A stretch of DNA of 64,000 bases from Bacillus pseudomycoides (GCF_022811845.1 NZ_CP064266.1:2480001-2544000); one strand, 5' to 3'. Numbered from the stretch's first letter, positions 32,692 to 41,765 are shown. A program made the numbers and translations. The notes: generated by a model not told the origin, from the sequence alone.

Positions 32692-33546
32692 TTATTTTTT
32701 TTCTTTTTCTTTTTCAGCTTTTGGCGCTTCAAAAGTATCTTTTAAATCTTTATCTTCGACTTTCACGTCAGCTTTTTTCAGTTCTTTTTCTTGAAGTTTA
32801 GCCATGAATTCGCCATCTTGCATCTTTTTCGCAACAAGAGCTTTTTTAATGTCAGCTTTTGATTGATCAAATGATTTCTCTTGCTCTTTGATATCAGTTA
32901 CTTTAATGATGTGGTAACCGAATTGTGATTTTACAGGCTCACTTACTTCATCTTTTTTCATTTTATAGGCAGCTTCTTCGAATTCTTTTACCATTTTACC
33001 AGGTCCGAAGTAACCAAGGTCTCCGCCTTTTTCTTTTGAACCTGTATCTTCTGAGTATTGTTTTGCAAGTTCTTCAAAAGATTTACCTTGTCCAAGTTCT
33101 TCTTTTACTTTTTTCGCAGTTGCTTCATCTTTTACAAGGATGTGGCTTGCTTTAATTTCAGGCTTGTAATTTTCTTTTAGCTCTTTTTCAGTGATCGTGC
33201 TTTCAATTGCTTTTGTCATTGCTAATTCAGCACGAACGCTTTCTTTAAATGATTTCTCTGTAAAGCCTTGTTGTTTTAGAGCAGCATCAAATTGATCGCC
33301 AAGTTGTTTTTTGTATTCGTCAAATTTCTTGTCAACTTCTTTATCGTCGACTTTATGGTTTTCAACAAGTACTTTTTCTAGTACCATACCACGTAAAATT
33401 TGTGAACCAGCTCTGTCTTTCATCTTTTCATAAAATTCTTCTTTTGAAATGTCACCAGCTTTAGAGGTAACAATCTTATCAGATGATCCACATGCTGATA
33501 AGGCAATCACACTTGTTGCGGCTAAGGCAAGCATAGCTTTCTTCAT
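32692..33546 (-). CDS. prsA: foldase lipoprotein PrsA
   Basis: 284 residues. A lipoprotein signal ends in the lipobox LSAC, with C19 as the lipidated residue. A helical chaperone arm flanks a parvulin-type peptidyl-prolyl isomerase domain from about IKASHILVKDE to FGYHIIKVTDI (roughly 130-225), including KGGDLGYFGPGKMV. The C-terminus is lysine/glutamate-rich. PrsA helps secreted proteins fold after Sec export. In this genome, the exoproteases would be clients. GGAGTG is upstream of the ATG; the gene is monocistronic with its own terminator. Confidence 0.95.
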   Translation of the reverse strand: MKKAMLALAATSVIALSACGSSDKIVTSKAGDISKEEFYEKMKDRAGSQILRGMVLEKVLVENHKVDDKEVDKKFDEYKKQLGDQFDAALKQQGFTEKSFKESVRAELAMTKAIESTITEKELKENYKPEIKASHILVKDEATAKKVKEELGQGKSFEELAKQYSEDTGSKEKGGDLGYFGPGKMVKEFEEAAYKMKKDEVSEPVKSQFGYHIIKVTDIKEQEKSFDQSKADIKKALVAKKMQDGEFMAKLQEKELKKADVKVEDKDLKDTFEAPKAEKEKEKK

Positions 33547-33580
33547 TTAATAAACACTCCTACTATTATGTATTTTTAAT

Positions 33581-33653
33581 TCATCCCGCACAAATGAACA
33601 TTTTTTTGTTCATAAGAGCCCGATTAAGTCTCACTGGTTTTGCTTTTTTATAA
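33581..33653 (+). repeat. bcr1-like short element
   Basis: TCATCCCGCA, then the hairpin ATGAACA-T7-GTTCAT, then AGAGCCCGATTAAG and a TTTTTTAT end. The order mirrors bcr1 (CCCGCA, paired arms, AAGCCCGATTAG, TTTAT) in a shortened, diverged form. Confidence 0.4.
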
Positions 33654-33884
33654 AGTAAAAAGCCTTGCTTAACAGGGCTTACCGAGGCTGAGGATGAAAT
33701 CTAGCTGAAGGTAATTTTATTCTATAGTATAAGCAATACGTACAAAATTTAATATATCATATTTCGACGTCTTTTCCTATTGATAAAGAAAAATTGCCTA
33801 TTTATCTATAAAGATTGTCAGATTAAGGCGAGAGTACCATATTGGGCGATTGTGCATATAAAGGAAGGGGGAGGAGATGGGCGA

Positions 33885-33959
33885 ATGAATTCATCACTTA
33901 TTATTTTATTGCTTGTACTGTTTATTTTATTGGTTATAGTAGGTATAATTTGCTTATAG
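33885..33959 (+). CDS. 24-residue YjcZ-type hydrophobic peptide
   Basis: MNSSLIILLLVLFILLVIVG and four more residues. The LLVLFILLVIVG core is the hallmark of the YjcZ family of tiny sporulation-associated membrane peptides. GAGGAG lies 8 bases before the ATG; an earlier ATG at 33877 stops after three codons. A strong terminator follows at once. Confidence 0.7.
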   Translation: MNSSLIILLLVLFILLVIVGIICL

Positions 33960-33964
33960 AGGAA

Positions 33965-33999
33965 AAAAGTGAGGAAGGGGCTTTCCTTCCTCACTTTCC
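33965..33999. terminator. bidirectional terminator
   Basis: AAAGTGAGGAAGG pairs with CCTTCCTCACTTT. The stop codon of the convergent minus-strand gene (33991) lies inside the stem. Confidence 0.85.
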
Positions 34000-34185
34000 A
34001 TGAAATATAATTTCTATATAACTAGAAATTAATAGAATCGTAATACACACATTAATTACTCGAAAAGCGCTTGTTTGGCGTCTCTCGGATAGTTGTTTTC
34101 TCACGCAGAGTGTATGCGTTAGGAAATTCGTGTAGAATAGAACAATAAGTGCAAATGTGACAAAAACAATTTCTATAAGAGTCAC
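33991..34185 (-). CDS. small membrane protein
   Basis: 64 residues from GTG 34185, with AAGGAGG 9 bases upstream; the longer frame to 34386 has no ribosome site and would overlap yhaI. Two membrane helices (IEIVFVTFALIVLFYTNF, VINVCITILLISSYIEII) surround a basic loop (CVRKQLSERRQ). Family not recognised. It sits in the place of B. subtilis yhaJ/yhaK between prsA and yhaI. Confidence 0.65.
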   Translation of the reverse strand: MTLIEIVFVTFALIVLFYTNFLTHTLCVRKQLSERRQTSAFRVINVCITILLISSYIEIIFHGK

Positions 34186-34304
34186 GAGGAGATACCTCCT
34201 TTTGGCCAAAATACATATACTTTCATATATTGTATCATACGATATTTTGTTCGTGTTATAAAATTCAGAAATAGAAGCCATTGTGTTAGAAAGTGAGGAA
34301 GAAA

Positions 34305-34640
34305 ATGGACGTTGTAAAGAGACTAGAACAAGCTGAATATTATGTAGAACTTCTTTTTCAAATGATCGAAGAAGATAAGTGTCCATTTTATTCTTTAATT
34401 ATAAAGAAAAAAGCTCGTAAAAAGGATATTGAACGTATACTAAGTCTTTGTGAACAATTGAACGAGCAATACATAACAGAAAAACAAGAAGGTTTACTTT
34501 TATTTGATGCTCTTTTGGAGCAATTTGAAAAAGCGCTTCCACATCAGCTCGAAGTAAACGAGACTGCAGAAGCGCTAGTAAAACAAGGTTTATTTCAACC
34601 GCTTATGCAAGAATTTTTACGCATGAAAGCGAAAGAATAA
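34305..34640 (+). CDS. yhaI: YhaI family protein (DUF1878)
   Basis: 111 residues from ATG 34305; GAGG lies 6 bases upstream. Entirely helical: VVKRLEQAEYYVELLFQMI, EEDKCPFYSLIIKKKARKKD, LFQPLMQEFLRMKAKE. It matches the DUF1878/YhaI pattern, and position next to scoC agrees with B. subtilis. It is convergent with scoC, only 6 bases between stops. No function is established. Confidence 0.8.
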   Translation: MDVVKRLEQAEYYVELLFQMIEEDKCPFYSLIIKKKARKKDIERILSLCEQLNEQYITEKQEGLLLFDALLEQFEKALPHQLEVNETAEALVKQGLFQPLMQEFLRMKAKE

Positions 34641-34646
34641 TCGGTA

Positions 34647-35204
34647 TTATTTTTTAACTAATTTTTTATCGTGTTCCGTAAAATTTTCCTCAATATTTTC
34701 TAGTGATTTCTCAAAAATATCGATAAAATCTTGTCCATAGATATTTCTTAAAATCGCGATTAATTCGATATTTTCTGGGAATTTACCGTAGAAATTACGA
34801 AGAGCAAGAGCGCCATTAAAGACAGAATTATTTTCAGGGTCATACTCCTCCATTAATTGTAGCAGCAATTCTTCCCCTTTTGGTGTAATTTCAATATACG
34901 TATTTCGCTTATCATCTTCTTTCTTTGAGAATACAAGATAGCCGCGCTCTTCAAGTTTTTTAGAAAAGTTAAATGCCGTTGATACGTGCATCACGCCAAA
35001 CTTTGCAATCTCCGAAATAGAGGCCCCTTTTAAATGATAAGCAATGGATAAAATATGATGTTCATTAATGTTTAAATCGTATGGTTTAATCCACTGTTGC
35101 CAATCTTTCTCTACACATTTCCATAATGCTTTTGATAATTGAGCAATGCGTTGGCTAAAAATCATTGCTTCTTTGACCGAATAATCTTTTTCTCCACTTT
35201 TCAT
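34647..35204 (-). CDS. scoC: transition-state regulator ScoC (Hpr), MarR family
   Basis: 185 residues from ATG 35204, the length known for Bacillus Hpr; GGGTGAG is just upstream. The winged helix reads HHILSIAYHLKGASISEIAKFG, VSTAFNFSKKLEERGYLVF, with the wing KKEDDKRNTYIEITPKGEELL. A C-terminal helical extension (FPENIELIAILRNIYGQDF) is typical. ScoC represses extracellular protease genes and sporulation functions. One residue (S in HHILSIAY) is more often W in relatives, from memory; the effect is unknown. Confidence 0.95.
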   Translation of the reverse strand: MKSGEKDYSVKEAMIFSQRIAQLSKALWKCVEKDWQQWIKPYDLNINEHHILSIAYHLKGASISEIAKFGVMHVSTAFNFSKKLEERGYLVFSKKEDDKRNTYIEITPKGEELLLQLMEEYDPENNSVFNGALALRNFYGKFPENIELIAILRNIYGQDFIDIFEKSLENIEENFTEHDKKLVKK

Positions 35205-35416
35205 GTACTCACCCACTTTACATTCTTATTCATTAGTATCTATTATGCCAGTAAAATAAAAATTAATAAAGTCTTTTTGTAAGAATTGTGAAAATTTTTC
35301 GGAAAAATTATAATTTTGTACAAATCATGCATAACTGTGGAAGCGTTTTAGGTGTCGTAACTATAAGTGTCATCTTCACATCGTAATGGATAACATATAT
35401 TGTAAATGCATAAAAA

Positions 35417-35443
35417 CACGACATATCTATGCGATATGTCGTG
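35417..35443 (-). terminator. terminator of yhaH
   Basis: CACGACATATC-TATGC-GATATGTCGTG; on the minus strand TTTTTAT follows. It lies 60 bases behind the yhaH stop. Confidence 0.75.
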
Positions 35444-35503
35444 GGAAGAGAAATGGCTATGAAAAATATTTGTTATATGCAAAAACTAAGAATGGAACAT
35501 CGT

Positions 35504-35866
35504 TTATGCTTTTTCTGGAACTGCCTGTTGTAATTTTTCAATTGATTTTTGAATATCTAAAATCTCTTTTTCAATATGACGCTTGTTCTGTGAAATATCT
35601 TGTTTCCATGTGGAAATCGTATCCTGCATATCATCTTTCAATTCTTGAAACGCTTCTTTACCTTCTGAAGCTGTTTCAACAATTTGACGTTTTAATAATT
35701 TTGTATCAGCTGCGATATCTGATAATGTCTTTTTTACATCATTTCCTTTTTCTTTTAGTTTACTTCGCATATCTTTACCAGAAGAAGGAGTGGAAAACAG
35801 AACGGCTAGCCCAGCGACAGCGCCGCCGCAAATTAAACCTGTTACAAAGGATTTAGCTTTTGACAT
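35504..35866 (-). CDS. yhaH: YtxH-domain protein YhaH
   Basis: 120 residues from ATG 35866, with AAGGAGG 8 bases upstream; the longer frame to 36073 is not supported. YtxH pattern: SFVTGLICGGAVAGLAVLFS is a glycine/alanine-rich membrane helix, then TPSSGKDMRSKLKEKGNDVK and a long amphipathic coiled coil. YtxH proteins are general-stress or envelope-associated in Bacillus. Position between hit and scoC agrees with yhaH. Confidence 0.88.
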   Translation of the reverse strand: MSKAKSFVTGLICGGAVAGLAVLFSTPSSGKDMRSKLKEKGNDVKKTLSDIAADTKLLKRQIVETASEGKEAFQELKDDMQDTISTWKQDISQNKRHIEKEILDIQKSIEKLQQAVPEKA

Positions 35867-35945
35867 AAAAGGAAACCTCCTTATTTTTTGTTCATATTCA
35901 TGATGTATAAAACGATGCATATGCTTAAGACAAGGGGGGAGAAAA

Positions 35946-36137
35946 GTGAAACTTGTGACAACTATTTGCTTTATCGTAAGTCTTTTCTTTCTTGTACGTG
36001 CTATGCATTTACTGTTATTTGTAAAACAAAAAAGATCGTATCCTCCAGCATTTTGGGTTAAGAAACAAGCCATGCAGTATATGTCTTTTGGAGGAGTAGG
36101 CTTGTTATGTACAATTTTGTTTTATATGCTACTATAG
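35946..36137 (+). CDS. small membrane protein
   Basis: 63 residues from GTG 35946, with GGGGGGAG 4-5 bases upstream. Two helices: TTICFIVSLFFLVRAMHLLLF and SFGGVGLLCTILFYMLL, separated by a basic/aromatic loop (KQKRSYPPAFWVKK). The stop is one base from the convergent hit stop. Family not recognised. Confidence 0.65.
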   Translation: MKLVTTICFIVSLFFLVRAMHLLLFVKQKRSYPPAFWVKKQAMQYMSFGGVGLLCTILFYMLL

Positions 36138-36138
36138 T

Positions 36139-36573
36139 CTATTTTACACTATTTGCAATGGTACTTGCGATGTTTTGTAAATTTTCCGTCGTATATTCAT
36201 TTTGGTGTGATTTCCAAAAGGCACCAAAACCATCGTTTTCACCATAGCGTGGAATTAAATGAAGGTGGAAGTGGAATACAGTTTGTCCAGCTTTTTCACC
36301 ATTGTTATTTAGAAGGTTAAAGCCGACTGGATTAAATTCAGATTTAATCGCATTTGAGATTTTCGGAACGACAGAAAAAATGTGTGCTGCAATTTCTGGC
36401 GTTAAAGTAAAAATATCTTGTTTATGTACTTTTGGAATAACGAGTGTATGTCCTTTTGTCACTTGGCTAATATCTAGAAATGCAAGTACATGTTCATCTT
36501 CATATACTTTTGAGCAAGGAATTTGTCCTTCAATAATTTTACAAAAAATACAATTATCCGCTGTGTGATTCAT
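36139..36573 (-). CDS. hit: HIT family protein Hit
   Basis: 144 residues from ATG 36573, chosen over 36582 because AAAGGATGAG then lies at a proper distance. The N-terminus has CIFCKIIEGQIP, followed by LDISQVTKGHTLVIPK and the histidine triad HFHLHLIP (H-x-H-x-H) with a conserved NNNGEKAGQTVFH. HIT proteins hydrolyse nucleotide phosphoramidates or dinucleotides. Lies divergent to ecsA as in B. subtilis. Confidence 0.93.
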   Translation of the reverse strand: MNHTADNCIFCKIIEGQIPCSKVYEDEHVLAFLDISQVTKGHTLVIPKVHKQDIFTLTPEIAAHIFSVVPKISNAIKSEFNPVGFNLLNNNGEKAGQTVFHFHLHLIPRYGENDGFGAFWKSHQNEYTTENLQNIASTIANSVK

Positions 36574-36639
36574 TGTTCTCATCCTTTCAAGTAGGTCTTA
36601 GCCGTATTTTACCATACTTACATAGGAGAACAAATACGA

Positions 36640-36670
36640 AAAACAGGAAGCTGACTCAGCTTCCTGTTTT
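36640..36670. terminator. bidirectional hairpin between hit and ecsA
   Basis: AAAACAGGAAGCTGA-C-TCAGCTTCCTGTTTT is a near-perfect palindrome. It lies upstream of both divergent genes, so it insulates them rather than ending either. Confidence 0.7.
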
Positions 36671-36716
36671 CTGAAGAGGGATTGAAAAAGCATTTCATAA
36701 TAATCTACCGTTCGCA

Positions 36717-37012
36717 GACACCTCATTTATTTAGGAAATATGTGACAATTCGGCTCGTATTCTGCCTTAGACACCCCATTTACAATGAAATGATTATCCT
36801 TTATAAAATGAACTTGTTTATTTTATAAAACAGTATATACTCTCCTCGAGACACCCCGTTTCTAAAATGAAACAAACTATCTGGTTTCGTGTAAATTTTC
36901 TTTGTCCATTATGGACACCCCATTTCATGATGATTTCGCTAGGCTGTATTCATCAATTCGGTGGTTGCTTTTTCAATGTGTTCCTTCTTCACTAATTATG
37001 ATGTCCCGTTTC
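36717..37012 (+). repeat. dispersed GACACCCCATTT direct repeats upstream of ecsA
   Basis: GACACC(C/T)C(A/G)TTT occurs at 36717, 36770, 36850 and 36914, with a weaker form (GATGTCCCGTTT) near 36999. Spacings are 53, 80, 64 and 85 bases. Most copies are followed within 10 bases by ATGAAA or similar. The 586-base gap has no open frame. Origin and function are unknown. Confidence 0.55.
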
Positions 37013-37159
37013 GGAAAAGGTATGCAAAGAAATTAAATTTTTTTTGAAGAAATTAGGTACTATGTAGTATCTTTTGTTTTTTGGTAAGATGGATATATCT
37101 AGACTAATAAAAATCACGTTTTTATGGGCGGATGAATATAACGAAGAAAGTGGTGTCAT

Positions 37160-37903
37160 ATGGGACAGTTATTATGTGTGGAAAATGTCACAGGAGGATA
37201 TACAAAGCGGCCAGTGCTGCAAGATGTTTCATTTTCTGTTAATAAAGGTGAACTTGTTGGCTTAATCGGCTTAAATGGAGCTGGGAAAAGTACGACGATT
37301 AAACATATTATCGGGTTAATGGAACCGAAAAAAGGCAGCGTTACAATTAACGGAAAAACAATTCGAGAAGATATGACAGCGTATCGATCTAGTTTTTCAT
37401 TTATTCCGGAAACACCTGTATTATATGATGAGTTAACATTAGAAGAACATTTAAAGTTAACAGCAATGGCATATGGTGTAGATGAGAAGCAATATGAGGA
37501 ACGCGTAGGACAATTATTAAAAGAATTTCGAATGACGAATCGTTTAAAATGGTTCCCAGCTCATTTTTCAAAAGGGATGAAGCAAAAAGTAATGATTATG
37601 AGTGCGTTTCTTGTTGAACCGTCACTTTATATTGTTGATGAACCTTTCGTTGGACTTGATCCATTAGCGATTCAATCACTACTGCAAATGATGGACAAGA
37701 TGAAAAAGAGCGGTGCCGGTATTTTAATGAGTACCCATATTTTAGCGACCGCGGAGCGCTATTGTGATTCCTTCATTATTTTACATCAAGGTGAAGTAAG
37801 GGCGAAGGGAACGCTATCGGAGTTGCAATCACAATTTAACATGCCAGGTGCGACGCTAGATGATATTTATATTGCGTTAACAAAGGAAGAAGATTATGAA
37901 TAG
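37160..37903 (+). CDS. ecsA: ABC transporter ATP-binding protein EcsA
   Basis: 247 residues. Walker A GLNGAGKST near 37-45, Q-loop region SFIPETPVLYDELT, signature FSKGMKQKVMIM (a K in place of the common GGQ), Walker B LYIVDEPFVGLDP and switch histidine MSTHIL. Its length and the following ecsB and ecsC identify EcsA. In B. subtilis Ecs affects protein secretion, sporulation and competence through regulated intramembrane proteolysis. AAGTGGTG precedes the ATG. Confidence 0.95.
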   Translation: MGQLLCVENVTGGYTKRPVLQDVSFSVNKGELVGLIGLNGAGKSTTIKHIIGLMEPKKGSVTINGKTIREDMTAYRSSFSFIPETPVLYDELTLEEHLKLTAMAYGVDEKQYEERVGQLLKEFRMTNRLKWFPAHFSKGMKQKVMIMSAFLVEPSLYIVDEPFVGLDPLAIQSLLQMMDKMKKSGAGILMSTHILATAERYCDSFIILHQGEVRAKGTLSELQSQFNMPGATLDDIYIALTKEEDYE

Positions 37904-39107
37904 CAAAGCATTATGGAAAGAACGGTTCAAATATTTCTTAAAAGAAGTTCGTACATATAGTAAGTATGTTTTTAATGATCATTTAAAATTTATTTTCGTA
38001 TTTATCATTGGAGCAGGGGCCTATTATTATCAGCAATGGTTGCAAACACTGACTCCTTCATTTCCGACCGCGCTAGTTATGGCGGTACTATTAGGACTTG
38101 TATTAACAGCAGGATCGATTCAAACGTTATTAAAAGAGGCGGATCTTGTGTATTTGCTTCCAGTTGAAGAAAAATTAAAACCGTACTTTACAAAAGCATT
38201 TCTCTTTACATTTATGATTCAGCTATATGTAATCGCAATTGTAGCGGCGGCACTTGCTCCGCTATATTTCCAGCAGATGAAGCAAACAGGAGGGGCTTAC
38301 ATATGGATTGTGGCCGCACTTGTATTAGTTAAAGCATGGAATTTATTTGTAGCATGGGAAAAATCATTTTTAACAGATCAAGGCATGCAGCGCGCGGATT
38401 GGTTTATTCGCTTTTTATGTAACGGGTTATTTGTATACTTCCTTGTCGAGCGAACTTCAGTGATTTACATCGGAGTAATCCTCTTTGTAATGGTTGTATA
38501 CCTTGCTTTCATGTATCAAAAGGTAAAAGGAAAACCGTTAAACTGGGAATACTTAATTGCAGAAGAAGGAAAGAAAATGATGCGCCTGTACCGCATCGCC
38601 AACATGTTTGTCGATGTGCCAGCATTAAAAGAGCGAGTATCACGCCGAAAGTGGCTTGATTTTGTGCTTTCCATGATTGGGGAAAAACGTACCTATTTAT
38701 ATTTGTATACACGTACATTTTTAAGATCTGGCAACTACTTTGGTCTATACGTTCGCTTACTTGCGATTGGCGGTGTCATTCTTTACTTTATACCGTTTTT
38801 ATATGGACGCTTTATTGTGAGTATCGTATTTTTATACTTAATTGGATATCAACTATTAAGCCTTTGGAAACACCATCGCTTAAAACTTTGGCTTGATTTA
38901 TATCCAGTGACCGTAGAAGAAAAGAAAAAGGATTTTCTGAAACTGCTCAGTGCAATTTTATGTATTGGAAGTAGTGTATTTACAATTATATTTGCAGTCG
39001 CAACAAAAGATATTATTATGACTTGTATTTTACTTGCCGCTAGCATCGTATTTAGTATCGCTTTCGTATATCAATACGGTGCAAAGCGCATCGAGCGTTT
39101 AAACTGA
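37896..39107 (+). CDS. ecsB: ABC transporter permease EcsB
   Basis: 403 residues, many hydrophobic helices (FIFVFIIGAGAYYYQ, ALVMAVLLGLVLTAGSI, FTFMIQLYVIAIVAAALAPLYF, and others to IIMTCILLAASIVFSIAFVY). The start overlaps ecsA by 8 bases. Cytoplasmic loop with RRKWLDFVLSMIGEKRTYLYL. Partner of EcsA in the membrane. Confidence 0.94.
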   Translation: MNSKALWKERFKYFLKEVRTYSKYVFNDHLKFIFVFIIGAGAYYYQQWLQTLTPSFPTALVMAVLLGLVLTAGSIQTLLKEADLVYLLPVEEKLKPYFTKAFLFTFMIQLYVIAIVAAALAPLYFQQMKQTGGAYIWIVAALVLVKAWNLFVAWEKSFLTDQGMQRADWFIRFLCNGLFVYFLVERTSVIYIGVILFVMVVYLAFMYQKVKGKPLNWEYLIAEEGKKMMRLYRIANMFVDVPALKERVSRRKWLDFVLSMIGEKRTYLYLYTRTFLRSGNYFGLYVRLLAIGGVILYFIPFLYGRFIVSIVFLYLIGYQLLSLWKHHRLKLWLDLYPVTVEEKKKDFLKLLSAILCIGSSVFTIIFAVATKDIIMTCILLAASIVFSIAFVYQYGAKRIERLN

Positions 39108-39120
39108 AAGGAATGAAATT

Positions 39121-39840
39121 ATGACTGAATATGAAAAGAAGGTCATAAAAGAATTACAGCAGTGGAAACATACAATCATAAAAAATTCTTCTATGGTGAC
39201 CAGGTTTTCGAAAAAGGTACAAACAAAAGTACAACAGCTAATCCCAGAAAAAGTACAAAATGTACTAACAGAAACGATAAAAAAGATGGTGCAAGGTATT
39301 AGTGCTGGATCTCATTTTATAAAACCGAAGTTAAAAGAAACAGACTGGTCTTTGCAACGAAGAGATGAAGAAGTGTTAAAGAAAATGGACGAGTACAAAA
39401 AGATTGCCGCAGCAGAAGGCGCCGGAACAGGAGCTGGTGGTATTCTATTAGGACTTGCCGATTTTCCGCTCTTACTCAGCATTAAAATTAAATTTTTATT
39501 CGATGCAGCGACTATGTATGGATTCGATACGAGTAAAGAAGAAGAGCGACTTTTTATTCTGCACGTGTTTCAATTAGCATTTTCAAGTGATGATCATCGC
39601 AAGGAAATATGGAAAGCAATCGAAACGTGGGACACAGAGAAAGAAAATCATATGGACTGGGAGAAATTTCAGCAAGAGTACCGCGATTATATTGATTTAG
39701 CGAAGATGCTACAGCTTATGCCGATTATTGGTGCCCCGGTCGGTGCATATGCAAACTATCAATTGTTGCAACGACTTGGCGAGGTGACGATGAATTGTTA
39801 TCGTTTGCGGTTGCTTCAGCGGAAGGGAATATCGATTTGA
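39121..39840 (+). CDS. ecsC: EcsC family protein
   Basis: 239 residues from an ATG 13 bases behind ecsB, with GAAAGGAATG ahead. The EcsC domain is visible as AAAEGAGTGAGGILLGLADFP, a glycine-rich hydrophobic segment, then LLSIKIKFLFDAATMYGFD and MPIIGAPVGAYANYQLL. Its biochemical role is unknown. It ends the operon; a strong terminator follows. Confidence 0.93.
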   Translation: MTEYEKKVIKELQQWKHTIIKNSSMVTRFSKKVQTKVQQLIPEKVQNVLTETIKKMVQGISAGSHFIKPKLKETDWSLQRRDEEVLKKMDEYKKIAAAEGAGTGAGGILLGLADFPLLLSIKIKFLFDAATMYGFDTSKEEERLFILHVFQLAFSSDDHRKEIWKAIETWDTEKENHMDWEKFQQEYRDYIDLAKMLQLMPIIGAPVGAYANYQLLQRLGEVTMNCYRLRLLQRKGISI

Positions 39841-39874
39841 TATGTGGCTTTGAAATGAAGTCACGAAGTTTCAC

Positions 39875-39908
39875 CCCCTTTGGTTATGCTTACCAAAGGG
39901 GATTTTTA
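39875..39908 (+). terminator. terminator of the ecs operon
   Basis: CCCCTTTGGT-TATGCTT-ACCAAAGGGG-ATTTTT. Confidence 0.9.
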
Positions 39909-40072
39909 TGTCTAAAAGAAGAACATCTGAAGTGGGAACGTAGATGAGACTTTAGTTAAAAAGAATATTATTTTAATCATTCGAACGGAACAAATGATTT
40001 CTATTTAGAAAAATTTATTAGAAATTTATTTTTGTATCGTATCCTTTCAATATAGCTTGAAAGGAGAATTCT

Positions 40073-41059
40073 ATGAGACAATTATGTAAAGTGTTAAAGC
40101 GCCTATTTGTTATATGTATTGCGGTGATCTTACTTGTATCAGTATCTGTTTTTCTATACCATAACTATCAATTAAGCAAGGAATCAGCATTAATAAAAAA
40201 TAAGGGGACATTTGCTAATTTAAACTCTAAAAAAATGAATGTATATAGTGAAGGAAGTGGTGAGGATACATATGTATTTATGTCTGGATCTGGGATAGCT
40301 GCTCCTGTTTATGAATTGAAAGGACTATATAGTAAGTTTTCAAAAGAAAACAAAATTGCTGTTATTGAAAGAGCTGGTTATGGATACAGTGATGTTTTTC
40401 ACGATGATAGAGATATTGATACCATATTAGAACAAAGTAGAAAAGCGCTCATACAAAGTGGAAATAAACCTCCGTATATATTAGTGCCACACTCTATCTC
40501 GGGTATTGAAGCAATTTACTGGGCACAAAAATACCCAAATGAGGTAAAAGGGATTATTGCTGTAGACATTGGTTTACCTAAGCAGTACGTAACTCATAAA
40601 AGGGGACTAGTGGATTCATTAAAAATAAGAGGAATACATATTTTAACGAAAATAGGTGTACACCGTCTTATTCCTGCTGTTACTTATAATCCCGAAGTGA
40701 TTCGACAATCTTTTTTAACTGAACATGAAAAAGAAATGTATAAAGCGCTATCATATAAACAGCTTTTTAATGATGATATGGAGCAAGAGCTTTTACAGAG
40801 CTACAATAATGGTAAAAAATCAGTTAACTTACCGTTACCAAAAGAAACACCTATATTATTTTTAGATGCGATCGCTGAACAAAATAAAAATTCGAAATAT
40901 ACAAAACAAAAAAACAAGGATTATGAGGAGTTTGCAAAGCAACTATTGATAGCAGAGGTAGTAAAAATAAAGGGTACGCACAGTATTTATTTATACGAGC
41001 CTGATGAGATATATAAGCTTGCTACGGATTTTATCAATAGAAAAGTAGAAAAACATTAA
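40073..41059 (+). CDS. membrane-anchored alpha/beta hydrolase
   Basis: 328 residues, with GAAAGGAG ahead of the ATG. One N-terminal helix (LFVICIAVILLVSVSVFLYH) anchors an extracytoplasmic hydrolase: YVFMSGSGIAAP near the oxyanion position, VIERAGYGYSDV, and the nucleophile elbow LVPHSISGIEAIYWA (S in a H-S-I-S-G variant of GxSxG). The late histidine is in KGTHSIYLYEPDE. Directly upstream of a two-component pair, 31 bases before the regulator, so possibly co-transcribed with it. Substrate unknown. Confidence 0.85.
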   Translation: MRQLCKVLKRLFVICIAVILLVSVSVFLYHNYQLSKESALIKNKGTFANLNSKKMNVYSEGSGEDTYVFMSGSGIAAPVYELKGLYSKFSKENKIAVIERAGYGYSDVFHDDRDIDTILEQSRKALIQSGNKPPYILVPHSISGIEAIYWAQKYPNEVKGIIAVDIGLPKQYVTHKRGLVDSLKIRGIHILTKIGVHRLIPAVTYNPEVIRQSFLTEHEKEMYKALSYKQLFNDDMEQELLQSYNNGKKSVNLPLPKETPILFLDAIAEQNKNSKYTKQKNKDYEEFAKQLLIAEVVKIKGTHSIYLYEPDEIYKLATDFINRKVEKH

Positions 41060-41093
41060 GAGATTATTATTCTAAAAATGGAAGGTCTATGTG

Positions 41094-41765
41094 ATGAAAG
41101 GATATAAAATTTTAATTGTTGAAGATGATTTGATGATTGGAGATTTATTACAAAAAATTTTGCAACGTGAAGGGTATTATGTATGTTGGAAGAAAGAAGG
41201 AAAAGAAGTTATTGATATCATCCACGGGATAGATTTAGTCATAATGGATATTATGTTGCCAGGTGAAGATGGCTATCAAATTACAAAGAAAATAAAGAAT
41301 CTAGGATTAAATATTCCAATTATTTTTTTATCCGCCCGAAGCGATATGGACAGCAAACTCCAAGGTTTGACACTTGGAGAGGATTATATGATAAAGCCTT
41401 TTGATCCTAGAGAGCTATTATTAAGAATGCAGAAAATGCTAGATAATCGCTATGGTACTTTTACACAAATAAAACATGTATATATTGATGCTGAGCATAA
41501 AAAAGTTTTCAATGATAACTTGCATCATGAAGTGGTTTTTACTGCGATCGAGCGTAAAATCTTTTTCTATTTATATGAAAATAGGGATCGTATTTTAACA
41601 AAGGAACATTTCTTTGATTATTTATGGCAACTCGAAGATCGAAATCAAAATATCGTGAATGTGCACATAAAAAAAGTAAGAGCAAAGATTAATGATAACA
41701 CAGGTGAAATTATTCAAAATATATATGGAGAAGGGTATAGATTAAATACCTATATAAAGAAATGA
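41094..41765 (+). CDS. OmpR-family response regulator
   Basis: 223 residues from ATG 41094 (GGAAGG 8 bases upstream; GTG 41091 is an alternative). The receiver domain has the acidic pocket VEDD, the phospho-aspartate in DLVIMDIMLPGEDG, and the lysine in MIKPFD. The common GADDY before the lysine reads LGEDY here. The C-terminal winged helix contains FTAIERKIFFYLYENRDRILTKE and NIVNVHIKKVRAKI. The kinase gene overlaps by ATGA. A close paralogue begins at 63729. Confidence 0.92.
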   Translation: MKGYKILIVEDDLMIGDLLQKILQREGYYVCWKKEGKEVIDIIHGIDLVIMDIMLPGEDGYQITKKIKNLGLNIPIIFLSARSDMDSKLQGLTLGEDYMIKPFDPRELLLRMQKMLDNRYGTFTQIKHVYIDAEHKKVFNDNLHHEVVFTAIERKIFFYLYENRDRILTKEHFFDYLWQLEDRNQNIVNVHIKKVRAKINDNTGEIIQNIYGEGYRLNTYIKK

